A stretch of DNA of 64,000 nt from Macrophomina tecta. Its lineage: Eukaryota; Ascomycota; Dothideomycetes; Botryosphaeriales; Botryosphaeriaceae. A model generated the notes under the pieces. It did no database searches and was not told the origin of the DNA. It saw nothing but the letters and a program-made list of their open reading frames with translations. Positions 1 through 10,423 of the stretch are shown piece after piece (within the stretch, counting starts at the first letter, position 1; every line of letters starts with the position of its first letter). A program made the translations under genes and the position numbers. The stretch is taken from positions 3,596,001 through 3,660,000 of the forward strand of contig JAKSGN010000005.1 in NCBI GenBank assembly GCA_024180945.1, read 5' to 3'.

Positions 1-272
1 CTACATAGGAAGATCGGAAACTGAAGGAAGAGTATCCATGCGTCACCCACGTCTAGGGTAAAAGCGAAATCTAGCTGTTTCTTAGATAGGTCCAAATCTG
101 GAGCACTGACAGCCTGGAGACATTCGATTATAGCGTTGTAAACAGCAGCCACAAGGGCTTCCGGGTTCTGAGGGGTGGGTGCAGTGGCCAGCATGGTCAG
201 TCGCGGGTACTTGGATTCCACTGGCGGCACCAAGCGGGCTTCTGTTGTAGTTGAGATGCGTCGCATCGTTTC
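1..272 (-). pseudogene. Coding-like segment open at the left edge, unidentified
   Basis: On the minus strand one frame stays open from about 272 to the left edge and has protein-like composition, with an alternation of hydrophobic and charged residues and a Trp/Phe-rich stretch near position 10-40. A plausible acceptor (CAATCAG) lies just before it at 273-279 with an ATTGACT branch-like site upstream. The possible donor (GTCAGT, near 324) does not give the same phase, and the upstream coding-like segment ends in TGA. I recognise no family. It could be the last exons of a gene that runs off the window, or a decayed copy. Confidence 0.25.
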
Positions 273-332
273 CTGATTGGCAACGACTGTGTCGAGTCAA
301 TCTAAGTGAAGTATGCTACACTGACCACTGGG

Positions 333-470
333 TCAATGAAAGAGGGAGATGGTGAGGGCGGTCCCGTAAGCAATGAGCAGTATCAGGCCTAGCGGACGTA
401 GCAGGGTTCGGAATGTGAAGTCGATAGGCGGTACTTCCGGCACGGCGGGCCATATAGGAATAGCAAAACT
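333..470 (-). pseudogene. Short membrane-segment-like reading frame, possible upstream exon
   Basis: A minus-strand frame encodes about 45 residues ending in one very hydrophobic segment of about 20 residues (Leu/Ile/Ala-rich), then TGA at 333-335. The TGA could be a mutated CGA, since the frame stays open to a GTCAGT donor a few codons later. It may belong with the segment at 1-272. No family recognised; no start codon supported. Confidence 0.2.
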
Positions 471-1069
471 TGTTCAGTTACAGCACAAGCATCCCGTGCT
501 ATCAGCTGTCAATTAAAGGCGCACTTGGCGTAGCTGTCGAATATGGCTACTCGTCAGGTGCGTGCAAGCTTCGTTACTCCACGTGCTCAAACAGCATAAT
601 TTTCAGAGCGGCTGATACTTTCCCTGAGCCATCTCACGTTTAAAGTGTATCCATGGCTGAGTGAACATATGAGCCCCACAAGGTGCAGAAGATGTGCACT
701 TACTTATCAGCTTTATGGTTCGTAGGGGGACACGCATATCCGCACGCTTAGAGCTGCAGTACGACAATGATCTCCACAAAATACATATATTCATTTATCC
801 TGAGGAAACGTCGCGCGGCTACGCACTCGTAAGTGTTGACCGGTTGATCAGGATGTGATTTTTGAGTATGACAGAGACGTTGATGATGGGGAAATCTGCG
901 CTGGTTAGCAGTTGGTAATGAATTCTGAAAAGCACTGGATCACACACGTCCAGACGACCGCCTAAATTCCCCATGTATATTTGTTGATGGAGATCCGGCG
1001 TCATCATCATTCTGCGCGGCAGGAGTACCGGCACCGAGGACCCGCCCCCCTCCCTCCCCCCACCCACCC

Positions 1070-1104
<35 letters not shown>

Positions 1105-2389
1105 CACCATCCCTTTGTTACGGACCTACCTGTATATAGAGTTGTTGGGGCACGATCAGCCACTAGGCTGATCATTGCTGAACCTTTTGTCGACTGGGAG
1201 TCGACGGGGGGTTGGCCGAATGGTCTTACGCGCCGACTGAAACCCAACACGGTCGGGTCCGTCGTAACACCCTTACCCCTTCATGCATCTCATCTTCGGC
1301 CTCCCCACAAGGACTTCCCTCCACAAAGAGCTCATGATCCATAAACCCGAAAGCACCACAGCCCGCAAACGCCATAATCCGCAAAGATCAGCACCTTACG
1401 GCGCGCAACTTCGCATTCCACGCAACAGCTCCAACTCGACTGAAAAATGGTTCGATACGTCAACAATATCTTCTGAACGGTCCAGCACCATACACACTAC
1501 CACATGTAGACTTACACCTCCACGTACTTCTCTAGGGAAATGTCCAAGCCACTGCTTACGGACTTCGATGTCTATTCGACCTGTCGTCTCATCCATTCTT
1601 GCAACTTCTTTTCTTTGCTCTCATTTATCCTCCCATCTTACGTATTCTCAAGCCTCAAAGGTTTCTAAGAGTACCAATAGGTAAGCATCTGGAGCCGAAG
1701 CATTCGTCCGGACGCAAATCTAGTCCAGTCTACTGAAAATTTGCGTCGAGATGATTGCTTCAACTTTATGCGGTGTTTAATCGATACCATTGTGCCATTC
1801 TGAGACCGGCGGCCCTCAGTATGAAACGATTGTAAGCAGCGGAAGAAGAGTGTAAGATTAAAAAAGATTGCCGTCGGGCCAAGAGAGATGCATTCTTACA
1901 CTATGCACCCTCTTGCTTGACATCAGACTTGGCTTGGAGACTCACAATCAAGTGGAGGAGCGACCGCGTTTGAAGATTGGTTTAGCCCTCTTGGAAGCAA
2001 TAAGCAAGATACGAACATATGAAGCTGCAGCGTCTAGCGTCTTCACGTAGGACATGAAAAACCGCAATCCTGTGCTTCCACAGTCCATATGCTGTTTAGA
2101 TAAGCATTTTGAAAGGCGTCTATTACTGCGATCCTGCTACGAGCACCACCAGGGTGTCATGCGAAGCCAGAATCTCCCCAGTCCTGCAAGCCCTCAGCTG
2201 TGCTAAGTCTTCAAATGGGACGGACACACGGCCGCCTACGCATGCCATCGGGATAGACTCAGGGGGGGCTAACCTAAACCAACGACTCCATACGAATGCA
2301 AGCACAGACATCAATAAACAAAAGCTCAACAAGACCCACAGAGGGTCAAAACGAAGCAACACGACCTCGGCAGTTAGTCAGCACCAGGC
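471..2389. other. Region without a supported gene
   Basis: Apart from the (AG)n tract listed separately, I see only short frames. A minus-strand frame at 1396-1596 has a fairly natural amino-acid composition but no start context, partner exon or family match, and is followed by stops. A minus frame at 2123-2362 carries one hydrophobic stretch; it overlaps the 3' flank of the next gene and is not supported. Confidence 0.4.
1071..1102. repeat. (AG)n microsatellite
   Basis: About 15 uninterrupted GA dinucleotides follow a polypyrimidine stretch of C/T at 1043-1070. Read from the sequence; no gene overlaps it. Confidence 0.9.
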
Positions 2390-3468
2390 TCACCTTGCCT
2401 TAGGCCGGCGGATGACCACCCTATCCCCTTCCTGCAGTTCCCACCCGACCCCGCTCTTTACGAGTTGATCCCAATCTTTGCCGGTGCACTTCTCGATGTA
2501 CCCCTTTTCGGCACCGAAGTAGCTCCTGCCGATGCACTTAAGGGCATGGAGCCTGATCTCATCCTCTTTGAACTCCATGATGCGCTTCTGGTAGCCGTCG
2601 ACGAGCTTGTGCAGCTTCCAGAAGCTGATCCAGTCGTCCATGACCAGCGCTCGGAGCAGGCGATCTACACGGCCCGTGGGGTCCGAGTAGGCGAAACCTA
2701 GGCGCGACCTGTGCGCAAAGGCTGAAGCGAGCTCGCCCTGACGACAGGCCAGATCTAGTATGTAGTAGCCGGCGAACTCGTTGAACTCGGAGCTGGTCAT
2801 GGGGGTCTGGCTGTGGATGTTGTGCAGCAGGTAGCGCAGAGCAGGGAGATAGGATTCCCAGGACTTGGTCAAGATGGCGGCGTGGACGATGAAGATGTAG
2901 GCGCGCTGAGCGAATTGGTCGGTACGGTGAGAAGCAACGACAGCTTCGCGGAGCTTGCGCATGGCGGAGAGAATAATACCAAGCTCGAGGGTGGTATTGC
3001 GGGCAGCAATGGAGGGGGAGTCAAGGGCCTGGAATGCATCGCGCTTAGTCGAACGGACGGTCGATGGAGTGTGCGGAGCGCTCCTGGACACGGCCGGAGG
3101 AGGGCGGGCGCGCTTCGGAGCGCTGAGGGGAGAAGGGGTCGGTGATACTTTCGGGGCCGGGCCGTGGGTGGTGTTGGATACGGACATGGCGGCGAACTGC
3201 TCGGCCAGCTTTTCGCCGCCGCCAGAAGCTGCACAGAACTTCATGTAGCGGTCCACAATCTTGTTGTAGTAGTTCTCTTGGGCACGGAAGTCGTTGAGTC
3301 TGGGGCCGGGTTAGCACAGGCATCGAGACGGACGCAGGCCGAGGCGTTCCTTGTCTCGCCCTTGGACGGCAGGCCATATGCCTCGAGCGGATCAGCAGGG
3401 CCTGGCTTGAGCCTGCTCCACTGCATCGACGGCCCCCGACGGCCGACGGGTCTCTGCTGGGCGCTCAT
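2390..3468 (-). CDS. CSN8/PSMD8/eIF3K-type PCI-like protein
   Basis: The main exon (2390-3299) encodes a hydrophilic Ser/Pro-rich N-terminal part followed by an alpha-helical C-terminal domain that I recognise as CSN8/PSMD8/EIF3K-like (SAC3/GANP-related), with a conserved region around FNEFAGYYILDL. Such domains are scaffolds in proteasome lid, signalosome or mRNA-export complexes; which one applies here cannot be told. The model places a start at 3468, exon 1 at 3368-3468 and an intron at 3300-3367 ending CTAAC...CCCCAG; the donor GTCCAA is weak, but the phases agree (P joined to LNDFRAQENYYNKI). This gives 336 aa. The TGA lies inside a GTGAGC donor-like site followed by CTGACTAAC, so a further small 3' exon is possible. 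It is divergent from the PAQR receptor gene. Confidence 0.7.
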
Positions 3469-3635
3469 TGCTGGGATTGCTGGCGACCAGCAGGTCCGCG
3501 ATGGGGGGCGCAGTGCGGCAGCGTGGGCGAGGAGGCCGAGGGCGGGTTCGACGGTGGAAGCGTGCAGAATGGAGGGGCAAGGCGGGGCAGCAGCGGTGTG
3601 GTGTTTGGAGGGCAGAGCGTCGCGCTCGCTCGCGT

Positions 3636-3659
3636 CGCGTCGCGTCACGTCACGTCACC
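3636..3659. promoter_or_regulatory. Tandem CGTCG/CGTCA array, CRE-like, in a divergent promoter
   Basis: The 336-base gap between the PCI-like gene and the PAQR gene holds a run of five to six pentamers, CGTCG then CGTCA, directly adjacent. CGTCA is the half-site bound by fungal ATF/CREB bZIP factors (established knowledge). That it controls either gene is inference. Confidence 0.4.
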
Positions 3660-3804
3660 GATTCACATGGCAGTGGCACCTTCCCCCCGAGCCTCGCACG
3701 AGTCAGGCCGTGCTCTGCGGGTCCCTTCGTGGCAGCCTGCCTGCTCAACACTTTCACCACCACCCAACAAATAATGCTGCAAATCACTCTTCCTCTCCGT
3801 CGCA

Positions 3805-4850
3805 ATGGATTCGGCGAAAAGGGTTGCAGCTGCTGTTGGCAGCGCTGAGAAACGCCTCGAGGGCCGCCTGACCCTGCTCTGGCACGAAATCCACCCGTGG
3901 CAGCAAGACAACCACTACATCCACAGCGGATACCGTCCTGCCTCGAACTCCTTCCGCAAGTCCGCAAAGAGCCTGTTCTACATCCACAATGAGACCGTCA
4001 ACGTCTACACCCACCTGCTGGGTGCCCTCGTCGCCTTGGTCGGCAGCTACGGCCTCTACAGCTCCCTCAGACCACGCTACGACACGGCCACCCACGAAGA
4101 TGTGGTCATGTTCGCATGTTTCTTCCTAGGCGCTGCCACCTGTCTTGGAATGAGCGCCTCCTTCCACTTGACGAGCAACCACTCGCCCGAGGTTCAGAGG
4201 TTCGGAAACAAGCTCGACTACATGGGCATCGTCTTCCTCATCTGGGGAAGTTTCATCCCGAGCGTCTACTACGGCCTGCTCGAGCATCCCAGCTATGTGA
4301 GGTTCTATTGGATCATGGCATGTCTCGCTGCGCTCGTGTCAACAGCTGAGCCCACGTCGCTAACAACAGCTCAGATCACCACCAACAGCATTGCCTGTGC
4401 CATTGCTGCCGTGTCGGACAAGTTCCGTTCCCCGGCATTCCGCCCCATTCGCGCTGCCATGTTCGTCGGCCTCGGTTTATCCGCTGTCTTCCCTGTCATG
4501 AGCGGTCTCCACTTGTATGGACTTCAAGACTTGAGGGACAGAATCGCTCTCGATTGGCTGGTCGTGCATGGGCTCCTGTACATCACCGGTGCCGCCATCT
4601 ATGCTGTGAGCTTTCTCGCCCCTGCCCCCGCCGAGGATGGCGTGCTGACGCCTTCTAGGCCCGCTTTCCCGAGCGCATGTGGCCGGGCCGCTTTGACATC
4701 TGGGGTAGCTCTCACCAGATATTCCACGTCTTGGTGCTGTGCGCCGCAGCAACCCACTTGGTCGGCTTGATCAAAGCTTTCGATTTCCAGCACAGCCAGC
4801 CCTACGTCCTGTCCAATCGGCTGCACTTGCTGGACATGCCGTGGTTCTGA
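3805..4850 (+). CDS. AdipoR/PAQR (hemolysin III family) seven-helix receptor
   Basis: A progestin/adiponectin-receptor family membrane protein (yeast IZH relatives), possibly a zinc-dependent ceramidase-type receptor at the plasma membrane or ER. Three exons are 3805-4317, 4375-4605 and 4659-4850, giving 311 aa. The N-terminus carries the family motif around HNETVNVYTHLLG, and the predicted metal ligands are His121 (SASFH), His267 and His271 (HQIFH). Intron 1 (57 bases) must be GC-AG (ATG|GCATGT...CTCAG) to restore the family pattern YWIM-ITTNSIACA; it is stop-free and a multiple of three, so an unspliced form adds 19 residues. Intron 2 is canonical (GTGAGC...CTGACG...TAG, 53 bases). After it the frame ends in QHSQPYVLSNRLHLLDMPWF. 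Family assignment is firm; ligand unknown. Confidence 0.93.
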
Positions 4851-5985
4851 AGGCCGAGCATTTGGGTCCACGAGACCGAGCTCAGGAGTCGCCAAGTAAT
4901 GCAACTGTCGAGTTCGGAGACATACCCTTGTGTTGACGTGGGGCACATCCCTAATGACCGGCCCTCGGCCCATGGCCGAATCTGGAGAGAGGACTTGTTG
5001 AAATAAATAGGAACGCTGTCAAAATCGCTAGACACGAGATTGCCGTAGAATGAAGCGATAGATATGAATAGAAGTAGAGGTCGACAGATGGAAGCAGGGA
5101 AACATGCGGCGTGTTCCGGTCAATGCGGACTCATGCCCCCTTGGGTCAATGAGGCTCCAAGGCCTGGACTGTTCTCCGTCGCAACGCCCTTTCATCTCCG
5201 AACATCAAGGCCTTCTCCGCAACGGCCGCCTGACCGGTGTAGGGCTAACGGACAATCCCCCAGGTCGACGCCACCAGCCGGAATTTTCTGGAAGCTTTGC
5301 ATGACGATGCGATCGCTAACCCGGGCGACGAAATATTTTCAGCTCCACCACGCTGCGCCGTCATCGCACAGGAAAGAAGCCGAATCAGCAAACCGAGGCT
5401 GGATGGAACCAACCGTTGCCCACGGATCGTAGAATGTACGTCACTTGGCTTGGCCCAGCCCATTCCCGGCCTTCCCGTCGACAAGCATCAGGAGAAGCAG
5501 CCAATCTCGCTGAAGGCTCGGTGGGGGCCGGTGGCGCCTTCGGGAGAGGCTGTGCCAACTGCAAGCCGCTGTGCCTCTCCCGACACCACCACGATCCCGC
5601 CGGCGGTGCTAGCCTCAGGCCAGCATCTGGCCATAGCCGCTGGAAATACTGTTTCTCCTGTCTCATTCTCCCCCTTTCGCCCTACCCTATTCCTTTTATT
5701 CGCTCGACCGCCTCCGCCTTTACGAGATTAGCCCGATGACGAGCAGGGATGCTCGCCCGCACAACCCTGCAGCTGATCATCGACGTGGACCCGGCCCACT
5801 CCACTTGCAGCCGCAGCGGCATGCCCAGGTTTCTATTTATTCATTCTTAAGGCCGCACGACTCCCTCCCGCTTTTTCTTCCCCATCCTCCAACGGTCCTC
5901 ACTCTCTCTACACGGTCCATTCTTACCGTAGTCCTTCGTTATTGTACCAATCCAAAACAACCGTTAATATCTTAATTCCTCCACC
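4851..5985. other. Intergenic region and GH17 promoter
   Basis: No supported gene. The frames at 5064-5739 overlap each other and lack any family signal. The last 150 bases are pyrimidine-rich with short TATT/TTAT motifs (5831-5846), consistent with a fungal promoter and leader for the glucanase gene. Confidence 0.5.
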
Positions 5986-6870
5986 ATGAAGTTCACCTCC
6001 GCCGCCGTCCTCCTTGCTGGCTCCGCCCCCATGGCCAGCGCCCTCCGCAAGGGCTTTAACATTGGAGCCACCAACGCCGACGGCTCCTGCAAGACCCAGG
6101 CGCAATGGGCCCAGGACTTCAAGGGCATGAAGAACCTGCCCGGCAACTTCAAGGACGTCCGTGTCTACGCCGCCAGCGACTGCAACACCCTCGACCTGGC
6201 CGTCCCCGCCGCCAAGGATGCTGGCATTCAGCTCCTTGTTGGCATTTGGACCGAGGATGACGCCCACTACAGCGCGGAGAAGGCTGCTCTCGAGGCCGCC
6301 ATCACCAAGTACGGTGTCGACTGGATCTCGGCCGTCTCCGTCGGCAGCGAGGATCTCTACCGCGGCGACACCACCTCGTGGCGCCTGGCCGAGCAGGTCT
6401 ATGACGTGCGCGGCATGATCTCTCAGGACAAGTACGGCGGCAAGGGCATTTGGGTCGGCCACGTCGATACGTACAACGCCTTCAACGCCTCGTCGGCCGA
6501 CCTCATCCAGGCGGTCGACTTCCTCGGCGTCGACGCGTACCCGTACTGGCAGGGCGTGACGCCCGACCAGGCCCAGGCCACCTTCCAGAAGGCCATTGAT
6601 GAGACGCAGAACTTCATCAACCAGTACAACCCGGCCGCTAAGCTGTGGATCACTGAGACCGGCTGGCCCACCGCCGGCCCCAACTTCGGCAATAGCGTCG
6701 CGAACAAGGAGAACGCTAAGACCTTCTGGGATGCCGTCCTGTGCAAGTACGCCTCCCAGTACTCCATCTGGTGGTACACTCTCCACGACACCTCCACCGA
6801 GGCTCAGGACTTCGGCGTCGTCGACGACAACTTCGGCGCTCTCTTCGACCTCAACTGCCCCAGCTCTTAA
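5986..6870 (+). CDS. Secreted GH17 glucan endo-1,3-beta-glucosidase
   Basis: An intronless 294-aa gene. Residues 1 to about 19 form a signal peptide (MKFTSAAVLLAGSAPMASA), and the mature part is a GH17 TIM-barrel of the fungal Bgl2/Scw/EglC group, which cleaves or transfers beta-1,3-glucan in the cell wall. The nucleophile is Glu224 in WITETGWP. The acid/base is Glu122 in SVGSEDLYRG; most relatives have GNE here, so the usual Asn before the catalytic Glu is Ser. No Ser/Thr-rich tail or GPI signal follows, so it should be soluble or loosely wall-bound. Codon use is strongly C-ending, typical of a well expressed gene. The start has a good context (CTCCACCATGAAG). Confidence 0.93.
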   Translation: MKFTSAAVLLAGSAPMASALRKGFNIGATNADGSCKTQAQWAQDFKGMKNLPGNFKDVRVYAASDCNTLDLAVPAAKDAGIQLLVGIWTEDDAHYSAEKAALEAAITKYGVDWISAVSVGSEDLYRGDTTSWRLAEQVYDVRGMISQDKYGGKGIWVGHVDTYNAFNASSADLIQAVDFLGVDAYPYWQGVTPDQAQATFQKAIDETQNFINQYNPAAKLWITETGWPTAGPNFGNSVANKENAKTFWDAVLCKYASQYSIWWYTLHDTSTEAQDFGVVDDNFGALFDLNCPSS

Positions 6871-7316
6871 ACGAGCTGTTTCGGGAAGGCGGAACGAGAT
6901 GGGAAAATGTGGGAAATGCATGGCGCTATGTCTCTTGGGTATTCAAGCAACGTCTTAGAGAAGAGAAGAGGAATAGAGATGTGGATGAGATGAATTAGAA
7001 GAGAATCTAAACAGTCAGTGCGATAATGCCTAATCGCCACTTTCGAACCTCGACTTGCGATGCTATGTGATTCCTGGGCGGTGAATCGTAGCTCGTTAAT
7101 CTGCCGTGATGTTCTCCCGAGGCGCACAAGCTAACCTGGTAACAAGCTTCTCGCCGCACCACCCGTAACTATCCAAACAAGCTTATTCTCTTCACAGTAG
7201 CCACACGGGCCACTCTCAATAAGCAAAAAAAAAAAAAAAAAGGAAAAAAGAAAAAAAGAAAAAAAAAGCCCTTATCGATATTATTCGTAACACGGAGATC
7301 CTCAACCTGTCGTTAT
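6871..7316. other. Convergent intergenic region with an A-rich tract
   Basis: Lies between the 3' ends of the GH17 gene and the small minus-strand gene. It contains a long A-rich tract at 7225-7267, broken only by G. No gene seen. Confidence 0.6.
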
Positions 7317-7621
7317 CTATTGCGCCAGCCTCTCATTGATCTTCTGCTCTACGTTTCCCTGCTCGCCCGGTTGCTTGGCCGCCGCGTTCTGGATGCCGAC
7401 GTTGGAGGTGTACGAATCGCCGGCCACGGGAGCTTCGCCCAGCGCGCCGCCCTCTTTGTGGGCGGGTGCGTTGTCGGCGCCGAGGCCGTGGGCTGTGGAT
7501 GTTAGTCGGGTTGATGGATGCTGGATGGGAAGTCTCCAAGAGGGAGGTGCGTACACTGAGCTTGTTGTTTGAGGAACTTCTCGCTGGGGCCTTGGCCGCC
7601 CGGGGTCTTGGTGTGAGGCAT
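7317..7621 (-). CDS. Small hydrophilic conserved-looking protein
   Basis: Two exons are modelled: 7555-7621 (starts MPHTKTPGGQGPSEKFLKQQ) and 7317-7492, with a 62-base intron (GTACGC...CTAAC...CACAG). Phases fit and give about 80 aa with no signal peptide or membrane segment; the residues are rich in Gly, Ala, Gln, Asn and Glu, suggesting an intrinsically disordered protein. It resembles small stress or conidiation-associated fungal proteins in composition only; I assign no function. A perfect CRE palindrome lies about 180 bases upstream of the start. Clean splice signals and a natural stop support it as real. Confidence 0.6.
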
Positions 7622-8249
7622 GTTTATAGATGGTAATAATTCAGTCAGGAAAGAATAAAAGGTACCGGGATGGTTTCGGGAAGGGGGGGGGGGGCGGGGA
7701 TCGTCGGAGGAGATGCAGGAAATTTTAGCTGATTGCAGTCGCGTGCAACACCGCAGTCACTCTTTTTCGATATATCGCATCAGACGCAGGGAAGTACGTG
7801 ACGTCACGAAACACCCTCGTTCTAGTTAATGACATCTCCTCAGCCACTGCTCAATTGCAATAGTGCATGCTAAAAGCGGGACCATCGAAATCAACGGCAC
7901 CGATAGCCCGATTCCGCTATTGAAGGAGTAGACGTCATCACACAGGCGGATGGATTACCCGCCGAGCCTCAACCCAAGGCGAAACTTTTAGCCCGTCGAT
8001 TGCGGGTACAGCATTAGCATATCCTTTATTCGGTATATTCAGCCAAGGGATACTGTAGTACATAACGCAAGGTCCAGCCATCGCTTATGCAAGTCGCACG
8101 GAAAATGCATCAATCGACTCTCGCTCTGCCAAACGGTCATCAGACGTATTCCCTCCTTCCCCTCATTTTCCCTTTTTGTGCGATTAGTAGTTCCATAGCA
8201 TAAAAAAACAGCAAGAGAAAAAAAGTAGGCCTAGTGAATCACCCTCATA
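7622..8249. other. Intergenic promoter region with a poly-G tract
   Basis: No gene. It holds a G-run at 7683-7693, the CRE site at 7799-7808 and the 3' flank of the GPHR gene. Confidence 0.5.
7799..7808. promoter_or_regulatory. Perfect CRE palindrome GTGACGTCAC
   Basis: The palindrome contains TGACGTCA, the consensus of ATF/CREB bZIP factors (fungal AtfA/Atf1 type). It sits about 180 bases upstream of the small gene that starts at 7621 and is the only perfect site I noticed. Regulation of that gene is inference. Confidence 0.5.
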
Positions 8250-9960
8250 TCAACTCATCTTGCCCATCTCGACATCAGCCTCCGCGTAATCATCGTCCAC
8301 ATCTCCCCAATCGCCACCCAACCGCACCTTCCGCCCCAGCCAGATGCCCAGCCCAGAAACGACGCACGCCGCCAGGAACCAGCCCTCAAACCAACGCTCC
8401 ACGAAGCCAGGCTCCAGCGGCGCGCCGAGCGCCTCGCTGATGACGCCGCGATACTCTGGGGGCAAGTTCGACCTCAGCAGCAGCGCCGAGCTAATGACAT
8501 ACGTCGCCGAGATCTGCGAGACGATAAGGGCAATGTTGGACTGGGCGTGCTGGAGCAAGGAGGGGGCGAGTCGGGTAAACAGCAGGAACGTCTGCAGCAC
8601 GCTGTTGAAGCTGGCCAGCAGCATGACGCCGGCCAGCAAGAACGAGATCTGGCGCGACCACGCAGCGCGGTCGAGGGCTGGGTCCCAGTGCTTGGCGAGC
8701 AGTGCGAGCACGTTATTGATGGGGTCGCTGTTTGAGAAGGACGTGTCGGGCGCGTGCAGCCGGCGGAACGTCGTCAGCGTCGTGGCGCCGATGCGGTACA
8801 GGCAGTACATGGAGAAGCCGTACGAGAAGACGTTGAGCAGGCGGCCGAGCGCGGTTTTGGAGCGGAGCTGGGCCTGCCGCCGGGCTTGCAGCGCGAGGAG
8901 CGAGTTGGAGAGCCCGGCGGCCATGGTTTCGAGGCCGGAGATCTCGAGCTGGAGCGACTGCCGCTCTTGCTGTTCGGCGTTGCCGCGGATGCTGCCGATC
9001 ACGCGCGTCATGAAGCCTAGGTCTTGCGGCGTCTCAGAGAGGCGGCGTTGCACGGCGCGCAGTCGGCTCTGCTTCGCCTGCAGCATGTCGTTGGTGGCGT
9101 CGAGGCCGGCCTGCTTTTGCGCGATGTCGGCCTCGGTGATCTAGATGCTCGGCGCCGTTAGCAACGGTATCCCCGGACTCGGCGGTGATGCCAAACGGGT
9201 TTGCGGGTCGGGAGCTGTGCGGCATGAAACGCACCATCTTTTGTTTGACGCCAAAGTTCTGCCACAGCGAGCTGACGGCGGCGAAGCCGGCCAGGCTGGC
9301 CATCAGGCTCACGCCTATCACGCCGATGCGCTCGAGGCAGCCCTCGCTGAAGCTGTGCTTGTTCACGTAGCTCTTCTCATGCAGGTAGGTGCCCAGCAGC
9401 CCTTCGCCCAGCCACCAGAAGCCCAGCAGCCAGAGCGACATGCCGACCGCCTCGAGCAGCCACGCGATCCGGACTCTGCCTTTACTGCTGGCGCCGTGCT
9501 CGGTGAAGCTCCACCCGCCCGCCGAGATGACCGAGTGGATCTCGAGCGCGGGCGTGACGAGAATGAGCAGGAAGAGGAGCAGGGCGAGGGTGACTCTGAG
9601 GGCCAGGCTGCGGGCGGCCTGGTTGAGGGCGTTGGAGATCTCGCACAGAATCAGCTCGACCAGCACGGCGGCGAGCGCGACGTTGGTCGCGAAGACGAGT
9701 CCGGCCACGCGCTCGCCGGACGGGGCGCCGAATCTCCTTTTCCATGGCTCGCGGAAGGCGACGGCGGTTGTGGGCGAGTGCGAGGCGTCGGCGGGCGACT
9801 TGGCGCCCGACAGCAGCGGGAAGAGGCGGTGGTGCACGACCAGCGCGGCAATCAGGAAGGTCGCGATGAAGGGCAGGCACGAGAAGAAGGTGCTCGATGC
9901 CGAGTGGCGCATGTAGTCGGGGACGCAGTCATCGCAGTCGGCGGCGGAGGAGGGCCACAT
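8250..9960 (-). CDS. Golgi pH regulator / ABA-GPCR (GPHR) family membrane protein
   Basis: A polytopic membrane protein of the GPHR/GTG family, known in animals as an anion channel for Golgi acidification and in plants as GTG proteins. Exon 1 (9235-9960) starts MWPSSAADCDDCVPDY and carries several N-terminal helices. Exon 2 (8250-9140) has the coiled-coil-like region (AGLDATNDMLQAKQSRLRAV) and the C-terminal ABA-GPCR domain with further helices. The intron (9141-9234, 94 bases) uses GTGCGT and ends CTAAC...ATCTAG; phase 0 joins VKQKM to ITEADIA, as expected for the family. The product is 538 aa, normal for fungi. The tail is acidic (GDWGDVDDDYAEADVEMGK). Confidence 0.9.
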
Positions 9961-10423
9961 GGGTGGAAGGGAGCGTTCAGCGCGGGCCGGGGGTGGTGTT
10001 GCGGGGGTTGCAGGGACGCAGTGTCGTCGTCTCTGGCGGCGGCGAGGAAGGGACGACGGGGCCGGGCATTACTGCGCGCGGTGGGAAAAAAGGATCGGCG
10101 TCTGGAGGGCGGGTGTCGCAGCTCATGGATGCGCCTTGCATCAGAGGCGGAGTCTCCGGACGCGCAACCCCAGCCACACCGGCCCACTCGCCGCGAAATT
10201 GCCCAATTGCGATGCGCGACGCCACTTTGGACCTCTTATCAAGCCTCATATCACAGCCAAGCTGCCGCACCCCGCGTTGCAGCAGGCCTCGCAGCCACAA
10301 GCCTGCCGCTGCTCTCGCGTTTCCACGAGGCGGGTCCTGCGCTGCCGCTGCCTCGGCTCTGTCTGCGCGGAGGGCGAGGCTGGAGGCGCTCTACATCGTG
10401 GCCAAAGAAGACCAGCCCAGACG
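9961..10423. other. Divergent promoter region
   Basis: GC-rich spacer between the GPHR gene and the tiny plus-strand gene. The long frames on both strands here are by-products of GC-richness, with no family signal. Confidence 0.5.

Noticed and set aside
1283..1684. Plus-strand frame of 133 codons
   Set aside because: Ser/Thr/Arg-rich, no motif, no splice context. The opposite frame at 1396-1596 looks a little more natural but is also unsupported.
3300..3333. Alternative 34-base intron (GTCCGT donor) in the PCI-like gene
   Set aside because: It leaves the two exons out of phase; the 68-base alternative keeps the frame.
5923..6921. Minus-strand frame of 332 codons
   Set aside because: Antisense of the GH17 gene; Val/Gly/Leu-rich shadow caused by C-ending codons.
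7040..7060. B-box-like GGTTCGAAAG on the minus strand
   Set aside because: No A-box, acceptor pairing or T-stem around it.
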